DNA from: Phoenix dactylifera
Lineage: Eukaryota > Streptophyta > Magnoliopsida > Arecales > Arecaceae
NCBI RefSeq assembly: GCF_009389715.1
Contig: NC_052405.1
Location: forward strand, 15,754,194-15,818,193
Direction: 5' to 3'
DNA length: 64,000 nt
Shown piece after piece: positions 1-10,500 of this stretch. Below the pieces are notes generated by a model. It was not told the origin of the DNA. It saw only the letters and a list, made by a program, of their open reading frames with translations, and did not search any database. Position 1 is the stretch's first letter. Each line of letters opens with the position of its first letter. The translations under genes and the position numbers were made by a program.

Positions 1-3000
1 CACCACCAACCACCCCCCCCCCCCGGGGGGGCCCCCGAAATTTAAAAAAAACAATTCGTTCCAAATATCAAGAAATAAAAGATGATAGAATGTCTGTCAC
101 AAGACATGGATAAGGTGGGCCTCTTGTTCATGGCTCACAAATTTTAGATATCTTTACATACCAAAAAGCCAAATCAAAACCCATCATAAACAAAAGGAAA
201 ATAATATCTCTGCCACCGAAAGGTACTTTATCAAACTCTATCAAATCATCATCTAAAACTACAAATAAAACTGTAAAGGCACTGGAAACAAATTCAGACC
301 CTTCCCAAAAACTAAGATTCAGATACCCTTGTTCATCATTTCATCAACCTTAGTATGTCATCTGCCTTTAGTCTTCAACAACCAGTCTTAAACTAAAACT
401 CTTAAACTAAAAGGAGATATGCCAATAAATTAGCTTGAACAGCAGATGACAACCATCTAATATAATTTTCTTCTTACCTACAATATGATTTGTCAACAGT
501 GAACACTGCCGAAATGGTGCAAAGCATCCACCATCTAAAACACCATTCTTGTCAAAGATCAAAGATGGGACCAAGATGACATCAATTGCAAATATAGGAA
601 CAAGCTTGCACCAAACTTGCCATCGAAGAAAATCACTAATGAAGAATATTTAAAGACATTTCATCCACACCATATCTTTGATCTGCTGATCACTAATCAA
701 AAGTAATCTCTAATTGGTTTGATTTCTTTGTACTTTGAAACAAAATGGCTGTAACAAGATTTACTGTGCTCCTCGTAATCACGAACATGTTTCAGTGTCT
801 CCTTCCAGAGGCCACCAAAGTACAAAAGATCATTTCACACCTCCGGTCTTCAATTGTTTGCGAATCAGTTTTGGCATAAATTAAGAATAAATTCCGCATC
901 ATCTGTTTCATTCACACATCCAACCACTTATACCCGGATCTAAGAAGTCTTTTGTCTCCCATTGTTATAGTTAAACCTTTGTAGGACAAGCAAATTCTAG
1001 TGCCCAACTTCCCTACACAAATACTTTGCCAAACATGACAGAGAACTTGCAAATTAAGAGGGAATTCACATACGAGATCAACTCCATAACATGAGATATT
1101 TACAAGCTCTGTAACCAATTTGCAGCATTACAGCAGCTGCTTTTTTTTGAACTGCCTGGCAAAAACCTTTTCTCTCCATTTTCTTGATAAGTATCTTCTA
1201 CAATTTTTCAAGGAAAAAACATCACATTAATAATCTACCAATACAACTGTATTTAGACATACCAGGAAAATTTCCACTTATGTTGGCTATATAATATGAT
1301 GCCACTCTTAGCAACAAAAAAAAAACAAAAAGAAAAATAGAAAGCCCCATGCCTCCTCTTTCACTTTCACTAGCATCAAACACCCCTTTATAGATTTTAA
1401 GTGAAGGCCCCCTGTAACCCAGACTTGCTGCATGTTTGTTCTGCCAATAACTAAAACTACATATGGAGATAGTTAGCATGATCCAGTTTTTAAGGGGGAA
1501 AAAATCAGCATATTAACAATTAAAGCTGATAACAAGCCACTAAACAACTAAAATAAAGTTTAAAATAAACCCATCAACTAAAATTCTAGCATTGTTTGTC
1601 ACTCTTTCACCTTCATGCAACTACATCTTCTTACAATAGCCCACACCATGCAATCTTCAACTTCGTTTCATTAATTTTATGCAAACTACTTTCTTTCCAG
1701 CAATTGCTACTGAAATTCATGGTCCTCTAATAAACCATTCAATGAGTCAATACATCTAATTGCCCTCACAGATTTGGGAATGTTCGTTGCACAACCTACA
1801 AATTGTGCAAAATCATTACTTCACGTGCTTCACATCTCAATGTCCACTGTCTATGTTGGCACGATTGCAGACTAATGAGCTACCAAACATTAAAAAGCTA
1901 GCTTTCATTGTCTAGGGCATTTATCACCATGACTGATGATGTCAAACTAGCCTTTCTGGAAAGCCAGGCCATCAAGAAGAGCAGCATGTTTCAAGAATAA
2001 ATGTTGCTTCTGAAAGTGGCTATAAGTGTCACGCAAGTTCCATTGTTAAAGCATTCCTAATCAGATGTTTAAATGCAGAAATCACATCCTTATGACATGC
2101 AAACCAAAATATGGTAGTGACAGTGTCCTATCCATGCCAATCATAATCCTTTTACAACTTTTATAAGGATCTTTTGTGTATACAAGTAGGCTTGGTCTAT
2201 AAACTAAAAGTACCAGATAGTATCAAACAGTTTCAAATAGTTATGCTTTAGATTCCATGACTCTATTCCATACAAAAAATAGAGTCTGATCAAAATCATA
2301 AAATTAATCAAGATGTATGAAGATAAAGGGTGGTCAGGCTGCTAGTTTGATTAAAAACATAAATGTAGCACATATCCACACGTAACTACACTAAACCTAG
2401 CTAACAACCACTAATATGGATGAAATCCTTATGTCACTGTGATGTCATAATAATATAAGCATATGAAGCAAAGTCAATGACCTGAAAGCCAACTAAAAAT
2501 CATTTGTAGAACACAACATATTGAGCATGAACAAAAGTTGAACTTTTACATACCAAGTCTTAGTAAAAACTAAAAAAATAATGTGCGCATACGCAACCCT
2601 TTACACACAATACAAAGTTAAATCACAGAATGTAACTTCTTTTGATCTAAAGCGGCTATGAGATACAAAAGAGCTCCTCCATTTACAGAAGATGAAGGAA
2701 TAACATGACCGAGACCTAATCAAATGAAAAGTGTTACCCTGCCAATTTCTAACAACAAATTCCAGATTAACAAATCTTGAACATCTGACCACAAAAAACC
2801 AACTTTCGAGGATGTAATGTAAGAGTGCCCGAAACTTTGTCTCTTGTACTTGAACGTAAAGCATGTCAAAATGATATTTTCCCTAATACATTATTAATAA
2901 AGAAGACAAACCGTTTTCCGAAATATTAAGACAATTTATATCATCCAAAAACCTAACAAGAAAACCAGCGAGATTGCACTTTCCTTGAACCAAAGACAAT

Positions 3001-3209
3001 GCCCATACAAATTTAACGTTCTCTCACACAAGAAACAAAGCCCTGACGATTAGTAACCCTAATTTTACCTAATTGCAAACACTATTCAGAAAATTAAGAA
3101 ACAGAAGCCAGTCTCCAATCGCTCCTAAAGCAAAATGAAATCAAGAACGAAAATTCTAATGGCAACATCAATAAGGAAAAAAAAACCGGGGAGGGGGGTG
3201 TTTGGAGAC
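1..3209. other. Non-coding stretch, probably intron of the minus-strand gene starting at 3316
   Basis: AT-rich sequence with only short ORFs that resemble no family I know. It lies downstream of the donor site that ends the first coding exon at 3210, so it is probably intron 1 of that gene, with later exons beyond the left edge. I found no second exon. The first 50 bases are an odd C-run/G-run stretch followed by an A-run, which could be a low-quality assembly edge. Confidence 0.4.
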
Positions 3210-3316
3210 CTTTTCCCGCTGTCCGGCCTGGCCCGGCCGAGATCCTCCACGAGATTGCCGTTGAGGCGATCTCTGATGGATCTCTTGCGCCCCGCCTCAA
3301 TCCGGTCCGCGTACAT
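3210..3316 (-). CDS. First coding exon of an unidentified conserved plant gene (partial)
   Basis: On the minus strand an ATG at 3316-3314 opens a 107-base exon (35 codons plus 2 bases) beginning MYADRIEAGRKRSIRDRLNG and ending GKR, followed by a splice donor (AAAAG|GTCTCC) at 3210/3209. Upstream to 3501 is a typical plant leader: CT-rich, with an AAACCCTA motif and a 16-C run. The basic, charged start (MYADR...KRS) resembles, from memory, the start of a conserved plant protein of unknown function that also ends its first exon near GKR. I cannot name it. The frame is open further upstream with no other ATG, so this start is preferred. No later exon is visible; the gene probably runs off the left edge. 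The MULE at 3502 separates this exon and leader from their TATA box near 10472. Confidence 0.5.
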
Positions 3317-3434
3317 CTCGGCTTCGTCCCCTGCGACGTCGAGAAGTCCGTGTGGCAACGCCGGGGCCCAGAGAATAGCAGACCTAGGGTTTAGAGAGAG
3401 CGGAAGAGAAGCGGAATTCGATAGGGTTCAGAGA

Positions 3435-3450
3435 GGGGGGGGGGGGGGGG
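3435..3450. repeat. 16-base G run in the leader of the gene at 3316
   Basis: A mononucleotide tract (poly-C on the transcribed strand) inside the inferred 5'UTR. It is likely to vary in length and to be error-prone in sequencing. Confidence 0.7.
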
Positions 3451-3492
3451 TTGTGTGGGTTAGAACTTAGAAGGGGCGACGACGAGAGATAC

Positions 3493-3501
3493 TGGAGATG
3501 G
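3493..3501. repeat. Left 9-bp target site duplication of the MULE (TGGAGATGG)
   Basis: TGGAGATGG directly precedes the left inverted repeat and is repeated exactly at 10422-10430, directly after the right one. A 9-bp duplication is characteristic of Mutator-superfamily insertion. Confidence 0.9.
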
Positions 3502-3550
3502 GGGTGGTTCTATATACACCCCGCCTATTGCTCAGGACACCCCCCAAAAA
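3502..3550 (+). repeat. Left terminal inverted repeat of the MULE
   Basis: Forty-nine bases pairing with 10373-10421 in reverse complement, with mismatches only at a G/C and a C/A position. A related motif (ACACCCCCCATTTGCTAAGG) recurs just inside at about 3575, so the terminal motif is partly repeated in tandem on this side. Confidence 0.9.
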
Positions 3551-4007
3551 TTAAAAAAAAATTAAATACTCTCTACACCCCCCATTTGCTAAGGACACCC
3601 CTAAAAAATTAAAAATTCCTAAATTACCCCCCACCCTCCCCACCCCCTCACCTAAATTGCTCTCTACACCCCCCAAACCCCCCCCCCCCCCACCCCGCTC
3701 TTCCCCTCCAAAACACCCGCCGGCTTCTCCCTTCCGCCCAAAAAACCTCGCCTCAAGCACCTCGCCGGCGGCCAAACCCCCTCCGTCTCCCTTTGAACTG
3801 TTCCGCCCAAAGCACCTCGGCAACGCCCAAAACCCCCCCGTTCCCCCTTCTCCCTCTCGTCGCCGGCATTCTCCCGATCTCCGACCACCTCGCCGGCTTC
3901 TCCCGGAACCACCTCCCCAGCCATCTCCCGAGCAACGAGCACCTCGCCGGCGCCTCCACGACCACCTCGAGGTAGCTCCCCCCCCCCCCGCCGGCATTTT
4001 TTTTTTT

Positions 4008-4300
4008 CACGGTTCGTGCTCCGTTCGGCACTGGATCGCCGAACAAAAGGCTTCTGTTCGGCTGAACAGTGCCGAACAGAAGCCTTCTGTTCGGCAACCC
4101 TCAACCGAACAGAAGCCTTCTGTTCGGCTGCACAGTGCCGAACAGAAGGCTTCTGTCCGGCACTGTGCAGCCGAACAGAAGGGTTCTGTCCGGCTCTGTG
4201 CAGCCGAACAGAAGCCTTTTGTTCGGCACTGTGCAGCCGAACAGAAGGCTTCTGGTGCCAAATCGCGTGCCGTGCTGAATTTTGTGCCGAACAGATCCTC
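4008..4300 (+). repeat. Left subterminal hairpin array of the MULE
   Basis: About seven tandem palindromes of the form GCCGAACAGAAG-CC/GG-CTTCTGTTCGGC, each able to fold into a hairpin with arms of about 12 bp, separated by spacers such as TGCACAGT or ACTGTGCA that partly pair with each other. The repeat period is roughly 33 bp. The whole array is present in inverted orientation at 9831-10090, where one unit (about 33 bp) is missing. The array is open in several frames on both strands; I read these ORFs as a by-product of the repeat, not as genes. Subterminal repeats are known transposase-binding regions in several DNA transposons; that role here is inference. Confidence 0.85.
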
Positions 4301-4368
4301 TCATTTATGTATGCAATTGAATTATTTTCTTTGATATAGCCTAACATTGAATTTCTATATTTTCAGAC

Positions 4369-6283
4369 ATGGATCCCGGTCCCTTCAGAGTTAGACCTAC
4401 GGCGTCAGCTAGGAGACGTCGTGCTAGGATTGCTTCTCCCGAGCCTGCTCATATGCCATCGCCCTCTCCTGAGTCAGAGCATGATGATATGCCCGCTAGG
4501 GGCGAAGACGATGAGTCTGTTGGACCATGTCCAGGAGGTCCAGAGGATGAGTCCGTCCTGATCAGTTTTAGGACGCATATAGCAGCTTCCATCTGGAGGC
4601 AACAGGTATTGTTTATTTGTTATAGCATTATATTTTGTTTATTGATGTTTTATAAAGTAGTAGTAATTATACATTTATATTACAGGAACGGGCTCCACTA
4701 AAGTGCATGAACCATACTGCCAAGGTTGGTGAATGGAAGTGGTGGTCTTCAAACCAACCAAATACCAGGTTCAAAGCACTATTGAGGCAGTCGGGCCTCA
4801 TAGAGTTAGTACAGTGCTCTTATCGATTCACCGATAAGATTCTGATTTCGGGCTTCGTAGAGAGATGGCAGCCCGAGACGAACACCTTCCATATACCATT
4901 TGGCGAGATCACTATCACGTTGGATAATGTATCCGCCATTTTAGGAATTCCTGTCGCAGGTGCCTCAGTAGCAGTTTCTCCTGAGAGGATGAGTGATCGG
5001 GATGCTGAGGAGCTACTTGTGGAGTTGTTGGGGGTGTCAGCTGGAGACGCGCGTCAGGAGGTACTGTCATCGCGCGGTCAGTCTGTGAGGATGGAGTGGC
5101 TGAGGACTCAGTTTCACTCTGTATCTGATAGAGACGGCCAGCAGAGGATAGAGTGTGCAGCACGAGCCTGTTTGTTATTTTTGTTAGGCTGCACACTCTT
5201 TGCTGATAAGAGTGGGACCAGGGTGCCTATAGCGTATCTGTGTTTACTGCGGGATCTGGATAGGGTGAGCACATATGCCTGGGGTACAGCTGCCTTAGCA
5301 TATTTGTATCGGCAGTTGGGGATTGCGTCGAGGTCATCAGTGAGACAGATCAGTGGTTATATGACGCTTCTGCAGGCATGGATTTATGAGCATTTTCCAG
5401 CACTCAGTCCTCACCCGTCGCTTGAGTATACTGATGCCAGTCTCCGCGTGCACCGCTGGATGCCCGGTACTCCATCCCGTACCACGATGGACCATTTAGT
5501 GGTTCTACGTGAGTCATTGGACCTTTTGAGCATCGATGAGGTACGTATCATATTACCATTTGCTTGTGTTTGTCAGTACTTTTAATATGCGATATAGTAT
5601 AAAACTGAAATGGACCTTTTGTTTTGCAGGTTATTTGGGATCCCCATCATCGGCTTCGGGGAGATCGCCCATATGTTGATATCGCATTTTTTAGTGGCTC
5701 CATCAAGTGCCTTGATATCGTAGAACCCTATCATCCAGAAAGGGTTCTTAGACAGTTTGGTCGTATTCAGACCATCCCTCGAGCGCCACTAGCCCCTACG
5801 CGAGCCAACAGAGGTTCCACAGCAGGCTCGTACCGGATACATTACTCCTATATGGATCAGCTTTGGGAGCGGTGGGAGGACCACGTGCTGAGCCAGGCGA
5901 GCAGGAGCCACCCAGTTACCCGGCCATCAGACAGCGTACCGGGATACATGGAGTGGTATCTCCGTATCACGCACGTTGCAGTTCAGCCTCCTCATCTGCG
6001 CTCGAGTACTCATTCTGGAGATAGGGGAGGTCATGATGATGCTGACATGCACCAGCGGCGTATTGCAGATGCACTCGGTATCAGTACCGACATTGTACGG
6101 ATGGGTCCCTCAGAGGCTACGTCACTAGGTGCCGGGCACCTATTTCATGCTATTTGTCAGATGCATCAGTTACTTCTGGGTGATGAGCCTGGCCCGAGTA
6201 CAGCACCCTCTCATTCGGATCCAGCACCCTCTCATTCGGACGTACAGCAGTACACGCGTCGACGACGGCGTCATAGGGATTGA
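4369..6283 (+). CDS. Plant mobile domain (PMD, MAIN-like) protein of the MULE
   Basis: Three exons with phase-0 GT-AG junctions: 4369-4605, 4686-5540 and 5630-6283, giving 581 aa with no internal stop. Residues 1-79 are acidic and Arg/Pro/Ser-rich. The core from about residue 95 is a plant mobile domain (aminotransferase-like PMD), seen in blocks such as VERWQPETNTFHIPFGEITI and the following ILGIPVAG. The C-terminus is a Ser/Pro-rich tail ending in a basic RRRRRHRD. PMD proteins such as Arabidopsis MAIN and MAIL1 act in the nucleus in gene expression and transposon silencing, and PMD genes also occur inside transposons. An acceptor (TTTTCAG) at 4366, three bases before the ATG, suggests a 5'UTR intron, possibly from about 3972, that would contain the hairpin array. 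The gene converges on the transposase gene. Its role in transposition or in escape from silencing is inference. Confidence 0.85.
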
Positions 6284-6521
6284 TGATGGAGCCTTTATTT
6301 TGATATTAATGAAAAATATATATTTTTGGTACATTTACGTGTAATTTTTGTAAAGCCTGGCCCGTTCTATTTTACACAAATATAACAGTGCACATAACAA
6401 TCAATCTAACAATGCGAAGACAGATATTTTTTTATTTATATTGATGATGGAGTTTCACAGTACATGACTCTAAGAGCCCAAAAAAATTTACAACTTTCAA
6501 AAATTGTACATATATAAACAA

Positions 6522-9500
6522 TCAATCTAACTCTACTGTCTCGCTAATTATAACATTAGGTGAGATGCTCTCTTTGAACTGTTGAATCCGGGCTTCATAT
6601 GAATTTTCCCATCCGGTAGCACAAGGAAGATGATATTTTCGCCAGTTGGTCGCTACTGGCGGAACGGGATGTCCCGGCAACAAGAACACCTTCAAAATTA
6701 GAAATAAGAAAATATTAATAGCTACAAAATTATAAATAAGCAAAATTAAATAAGCAAAATTAAATATTCGCAAGTGTTGTGAACATAGTACCTCAACAAA
6801 ATGATTTCCATTTACGAATCCGATAGCGATATCTTTGCGGGATAGAATAGGTACTGGTACAGAACGGAGAGGTAGGAAGGTCAGACATTGTTGCAACGAG
6901 AGATGGTATAGGACAACATTATAGCAGGATGCTATAAGATGACCCATGTCCGGCATAGTCATCCATCTGTCATATGGTGGACAATCATCATAATATGATA
7001 ATGCATGAGTGATCTCAGCAATCGTCCCTTCCACACCATATAATGTGCGATAGTGGTCCGAATGACATTGCAACTCTTGCAATAAATCCTTCCTAACACG
7101 CACCCAGTCATCTTCTCCAAATCCCAGTAAGTCAGCTATTGCCCTAAATCCGCAATTCCCATCAGCTTTTACATCCTTGATATGCTGGATGTATGGTCTC
7201 AAGGCAGAACGAATAGCATCAATATAGATAATGGGCGTATGTGACTGGGCTCTAGTACGAAAAACCTGTAAATAATATCAAATGATAGAAAATATGTAAC
7301 AATGGCAGAAATATCCAAATAGTTATCCGTCTCAGCACATCCCGTACCGGCACGGCACGGCACGTCCCGACATGTCCCGTATCGGCACATCTCGGCACGG
7401 CACGTACCGATATGTCCCGTATCGGCACATCTCGGTACGGCACATCCCGTATCGGCACATCTCGGCACGGTACGTCCCGACATGTCCCGTATCGGCACAT
7501 CTCGGCACGGCACGTCCCGACATGTCCCGTATCGGCACATCTCGGCACGGCACGTCCCGACATGTCCCGTATCGGCACATCACATACCGGCACGGCACGG
7601 ACCGTCCCATAGACGTTGTGATACCTATTGTAAGGAAATAAATATTTGGTACTTACCTTTTGCTTGGGCCGCCTCTTTTGAATCTGAGTAGATGGATTGC
7701 GGATGGTAACTTTCTCAACACCAGGTGAATAACTATCCTGTCCAGATAGAACCAACTCAAACGCAGACGGGTCACGTCGAGTAGACGTATCAACCTTCAT
7801 TGAAGCGCGCCCACGTGAACCGGTCTTCCGTTTTGCAGGCTCCAAAAGAGGTATACTATCTGGACTTGCAATCTCTCGTAACTTCTTGATCATCTGCAAT
7901 TGAGAAGCCCCATCTAACTTCTTGAATCGTAGCGCAATCAAATCTAACTCTGCATCACAACTCAACTGAATTGGCTGCATGGGGGGGGTAGGCAGAATAT
8001 CAAGTTTCCTCCAATGAGGATCTATGCAGTCGAGAGGAATGGGCCGACCTTCCACCCTGTACCGCGCAATCTGGTGAGCACATGGTATACCATGTGTGCG
8101 TCGAATAGCGCACCCACAATTTGAATCATCAAACCCAACTGAATTGGCTCGTTTCGATTGGGCGAGGACATGATTTAACGCACTTATAGATATGAAACCT
8201 CGCAACTCTTTGAATTCAGCTGGCTTGAAGTTGTGCTGCACTACCAATAAACTCTTCTCCAATGAGGCTTTAACGGAGCTGTGCTGCAACTCAATCAATC
8301 CATGTATTCTAGTCCAAGATGACTCGAAACTTCCTTGGCTTGATCCAAGCTGCTTTTTGAGCTTTGCATGTGCACTCTCGACCCTAGTAAACAAATGAAA
8401 GTTAGATATAACAATTGAGGCAAATTAAAATTAAATGAGTCTTTATTTGTGATACCTATTTGTCGTCACATTTCCGTAGTGCCTGCATGTATCCGTCCAC
8501 GCCGCAACAAATCTTTCCTTGTATTTGCTCAGCCAAGTATCTGACACATACTGTAGTGCATCTGGATAGGTACCGAACTCTCTCTGCAGTGCACTCCAGC
8601 GATCATTATACTCGTCTTCCGTGGAGGACAGCACTAGTACATTCCAACTCATAATAAATTTATCCCATTTCTCCTTCAATTCGAAATTTTTTTTGCACTT
8701 GGCCAAAACATTCCTACTAATATGCCATCTACATAATAAATGTCTAGCAGTAGGAAATACTCTATGAATTGCATTCATCAAAGCCAAGTCTCTATCTGTA
8801 ACAATCAACTCAGGCAAAACATCATCAGCTATGACACTGCGCAATCTCTCTAATGCCCAAGTATAGCTTTCTTCCCGCTCAGAATTTAAGTATACAAAAG
8901 CAATTGAAAATGTCATGTCAGTAGATGTCACCCCCACAATCTCTAAGAGCGGAAGACGATACCTATTCGTCTTGTACGTGCAATCCATTATCAACACACG
9001 AGGAAATGCACGGAACAAATCAATGCTGCCAGGGTGTGCCCAAAATAAGTCATGCACAATATCCGTATTAGTACAATTCCTATGCCACTCAATATATTTA
9101 GCCTCTGATAATTTACCTAATAGATGTTGCATTTCAGACCTCCCGGCTTTCTCTACAACCTTAAACCGTTGACGTACATTGTAGATAGTCTTGATAGTCG
9201 TAACATTGAGGGCATCTCTTTCCTTCAATGTGGATAATATGTCCTTTGGACGAACCAAACTCTTCGACATATCCACTAACAATTCCGTCTCCTGCTCAGA
9301 TAATCTCCCTGCATATGAGTGCCCCTCCAGATTCTCTGCAGCGGGATGATTGTGCACTCCACATACGACCAGTAATATCCAATCATCCGCAGTATCCAAT
9401 TTCTTTCCTCTTAATGCAAAAGGGCATCCACACTTCTTTGTCCCACAGGCAGTCTTTATTCGCTTTTCTTTTTTGGTTCGGTACGTCCCACCCCTCTCAC

Positions 9501-10172
9501 AACCTAACGTAATTCTGGGTTTCTTAGAAATGGTACCTGCATCGGATGATTTGATTACAACAACAAAACCATTTCGCCTCCCAGCTTCACGACACCAATT
9601 ACACAAGTCCTCTCTACTCTTGAAGATCTATACATTAAACAATTTATGTAAGTACACAGTTGTAAAAATAGCTCGCTAAACTAATACAAAATTGCACAAT
9701 ACATTATAATACCTCGTAAGTTGTAAATTCGCTTGTGTAATCCAGTACAAATTCTGATCCAATTATACTCGATTCGGTTGTAGCATAGCCCTACATATAA
9801 AATAATTTATCACCAAGAATTAATGAATCAGAGGATCTGTTCGGCACAAAATTCAGCACGGCACGCGATTTGGCACCAGAAGCCTTCTGTTCGGCTGCAC
9901 AGTGCCGAACAAAAGGCTTCTGTTCGGCTGCACAGAGCCGGACAGAACCCTTCTGTTCGGCACTGTGCAGCCGAACAGAAGGCTTCTGTTCGATTGAGGG
10001 TTGCCGAACAGAAGGCTTTTGTTCGGCACTGTTCAGCCGAACAGAAGCCTTTTGTTCGGCGATCCAGTGCCGAACGGAGCACGAACCGTGAAAAAAAAAA
10101 AATTTCGAAACAAGGTGGAACACGTACCTTTGCGGCCGATTCTTCGTCCCAAATCACTAGTTGCTTGTCCAT
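6522..10172 (-). CDS. MULE transposase with C-terminal OTU protease domain
   Basis: Six exons on the minus strand: 10172-10128, 9790-9713, 9627-8456, 8383-7657, 7265-6792 and 6689-6522. All introns are GT-AG and the frame stays open, giving about 887 aa. Exon 1 (15 codons from ATG) is the least certain. In order: FAR1/WRKY-GCM1-type zinc finger (about residues 42-140, with CGTKKCGCPF and HNH); DDE transposase core with D256 (LIMDCTYK), D319 (IVTDRD), the CRWH motif, and E434 (NRVESAH, codon run formed across the exon 3/4 splice); SWIM zinc finger (CGCAIRRTHGIPCAH, about 521-535); then an OTU cysteine protease domain with DGNC (Cys about 712) and NGNHFVEV (His about 829). Such OTU tails are known in some plant MULEs, where they could act as deubiquitinases; that activity is inferred. 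Intron 1 contains the right hairpin array and intron 4 a 40-bp minisatellite. The last intron (102 nt) has no stop, so retention would add 34 aa. Confidence 0.88.
7330..7606. repeat. 40-bp minisatellite in intron 4 of the transposase gene
   Basis: About six tandem copies of a 40-bp unit built from four related 10-mers (CACGTCCCGA, CATGTCCCGT, ATCGGCACAT, CTCGGCACGG), with one copy shortened to 30 bp at 7441-7470. It fills most of the 391-nt intron 7266-7656. Read on the minus strand from the preceding exon it stays open to a stop at 7252-7254, so intron retention would replace the OTU domain by a Cys/Arg/Asp-rich repeat tail. Confidence 0.85.
9831..10090 (-). repeat. Right subterminal hairpin array of the MULE
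   Basis: Inverted, near-identical counterpart of 4008-4300 with about six hairpin units and one unit fewer. It lies wholly inside the first intron (9791-10127) of the transposase gene. The high identity between the two arrays shows they are maintained as part of one element or were copied recently. Confidence 0.85.
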
Positions 10173-10372
10173 GCTTCGAATGGGGCTTAAATCTCCTTCA
10201 AAGATCGCCTAAACGATGTAAATGGATCGAGGGGTTTAAGGGGGGGTTTGAGGGGTGTTTTTTTTTTTTCTTTTCAAAACGAAACGGAGGAGGAGGAAGG
10301 GGGGTGTACTAAGAAAATTTCAAGGGCAATATGGTAATTACACTAAAGGTTAGTTTGGGTATTTTTTTTTGG

Positions 10373-10421
10373 TTTTTGGGGGGTGTCCTTAGCAATAGGG
10401 GGGGTGTATATAGAACCACCC
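10373..10421 (-). repeat. Right terminal inverted repeat of the MULE
   Basis: Reverse complement of 3502-3550 with two mismatches, followed immediately by the right copy of the 9-bp duplication. Confidence 0.9.
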
Positions 10422-10430
10422 TGGAGATGG
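10422..10430. repeat. Right 9-bp target site duplication of the MULE (TGGAGATGG)
   Basis: Exact repeat of 3493-3501. Removing the MULE and one copy restores a continuous minus-strand promoter, leader and first exon. Confidence 0.9.
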
Positions 10431-10468
10431 CTGAGATCCGGTGGTGATCCGGTTCCTCGAGAGGAAAC

Positions 10469-10500
10469 TTTTATACTGCTTTTAGCACGTGTGACACGTG
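10469..10500 (-). promoter_or_regulatory. TATA box and two CACGTG G-boxes cut off by the MULE
   Basis: On the minus strand TATAAAAG lies at 10476-10469. Two G-box cores CACGTG lie just upstream at 10486-10491 and 10495-10500. The MULE insertion point is about 40-47 bp downstream of the TATA box, close to where transcription would start. These elements probably belonged to the gene whose first coding exon is now at 3316. The TATA and G-boxes are seen; their function is inferred. Confidence 0.55.

Larger units (their letters stand above)
3502..10421. mobile_element. Complete 6,920-bp Mutator-like element (MULE) carrying PMD and OTU-transposase genes
   Basis: Terminal inverted repeats start GGGTGGTTCTATATACACCC at 3502 and in reverse complement at 10421. 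They match over about 49 bp with two mismatches and are flanked by an exact 9-bp duplication. Inside, in order: a left terminal region with further degenerate copies of the TIR motif (about 3570-3608), a hairpin array (4008-4300), a PMD gene on the plus strand (4369-6283), a 238-bp gap, the transposase/OTU gene on the minus strand (10172-6522), a mirrored hairpin array (9831-10090) inside its first intron, and the right end. The transposase has all three DDE positions and both genes model without stops. Clean ends and an exact target duplication suggest a fairly recent, possibly autonomous copy. The two convergent genes recall MuDR. Known from the literature: PMD genes and OTU-domain transposases both occur in plant MULEs. 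Novelty of this exact arrangement was not checked. Confidence 0.93.

Noticed and set aside
1..50. C-run and G-run at the very start as a biological structure
   Set aside because: A C-run followed by a G-run and an A-run at the window edge is more likely assembly noise or a low-complexity artefact. Nothing else supports a feature.
912..1479. Minus-strand ORFs of 68 and 85 codons as exons of the gene starting at 3316
   Set aside because: No family resemblance and no convincing splice sites in the needed phase.
3657..4347. ORFs of 225-227 codons on both strands through the left hairpin array (and 110-129 codons through the right one)
   Set aside because: They are translations of the palindromic repeat, open on several frames of both strands, with Cys/Arg/Ser-biased repeats and no domain. 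The array behaves as a structural repeat of the MULE.
7330..7606. CRISPR-like array of 40-bp repeats
   Set aside because: Units are directly contiguous without unique spacers, in a plant intron. It is a minisatellite.
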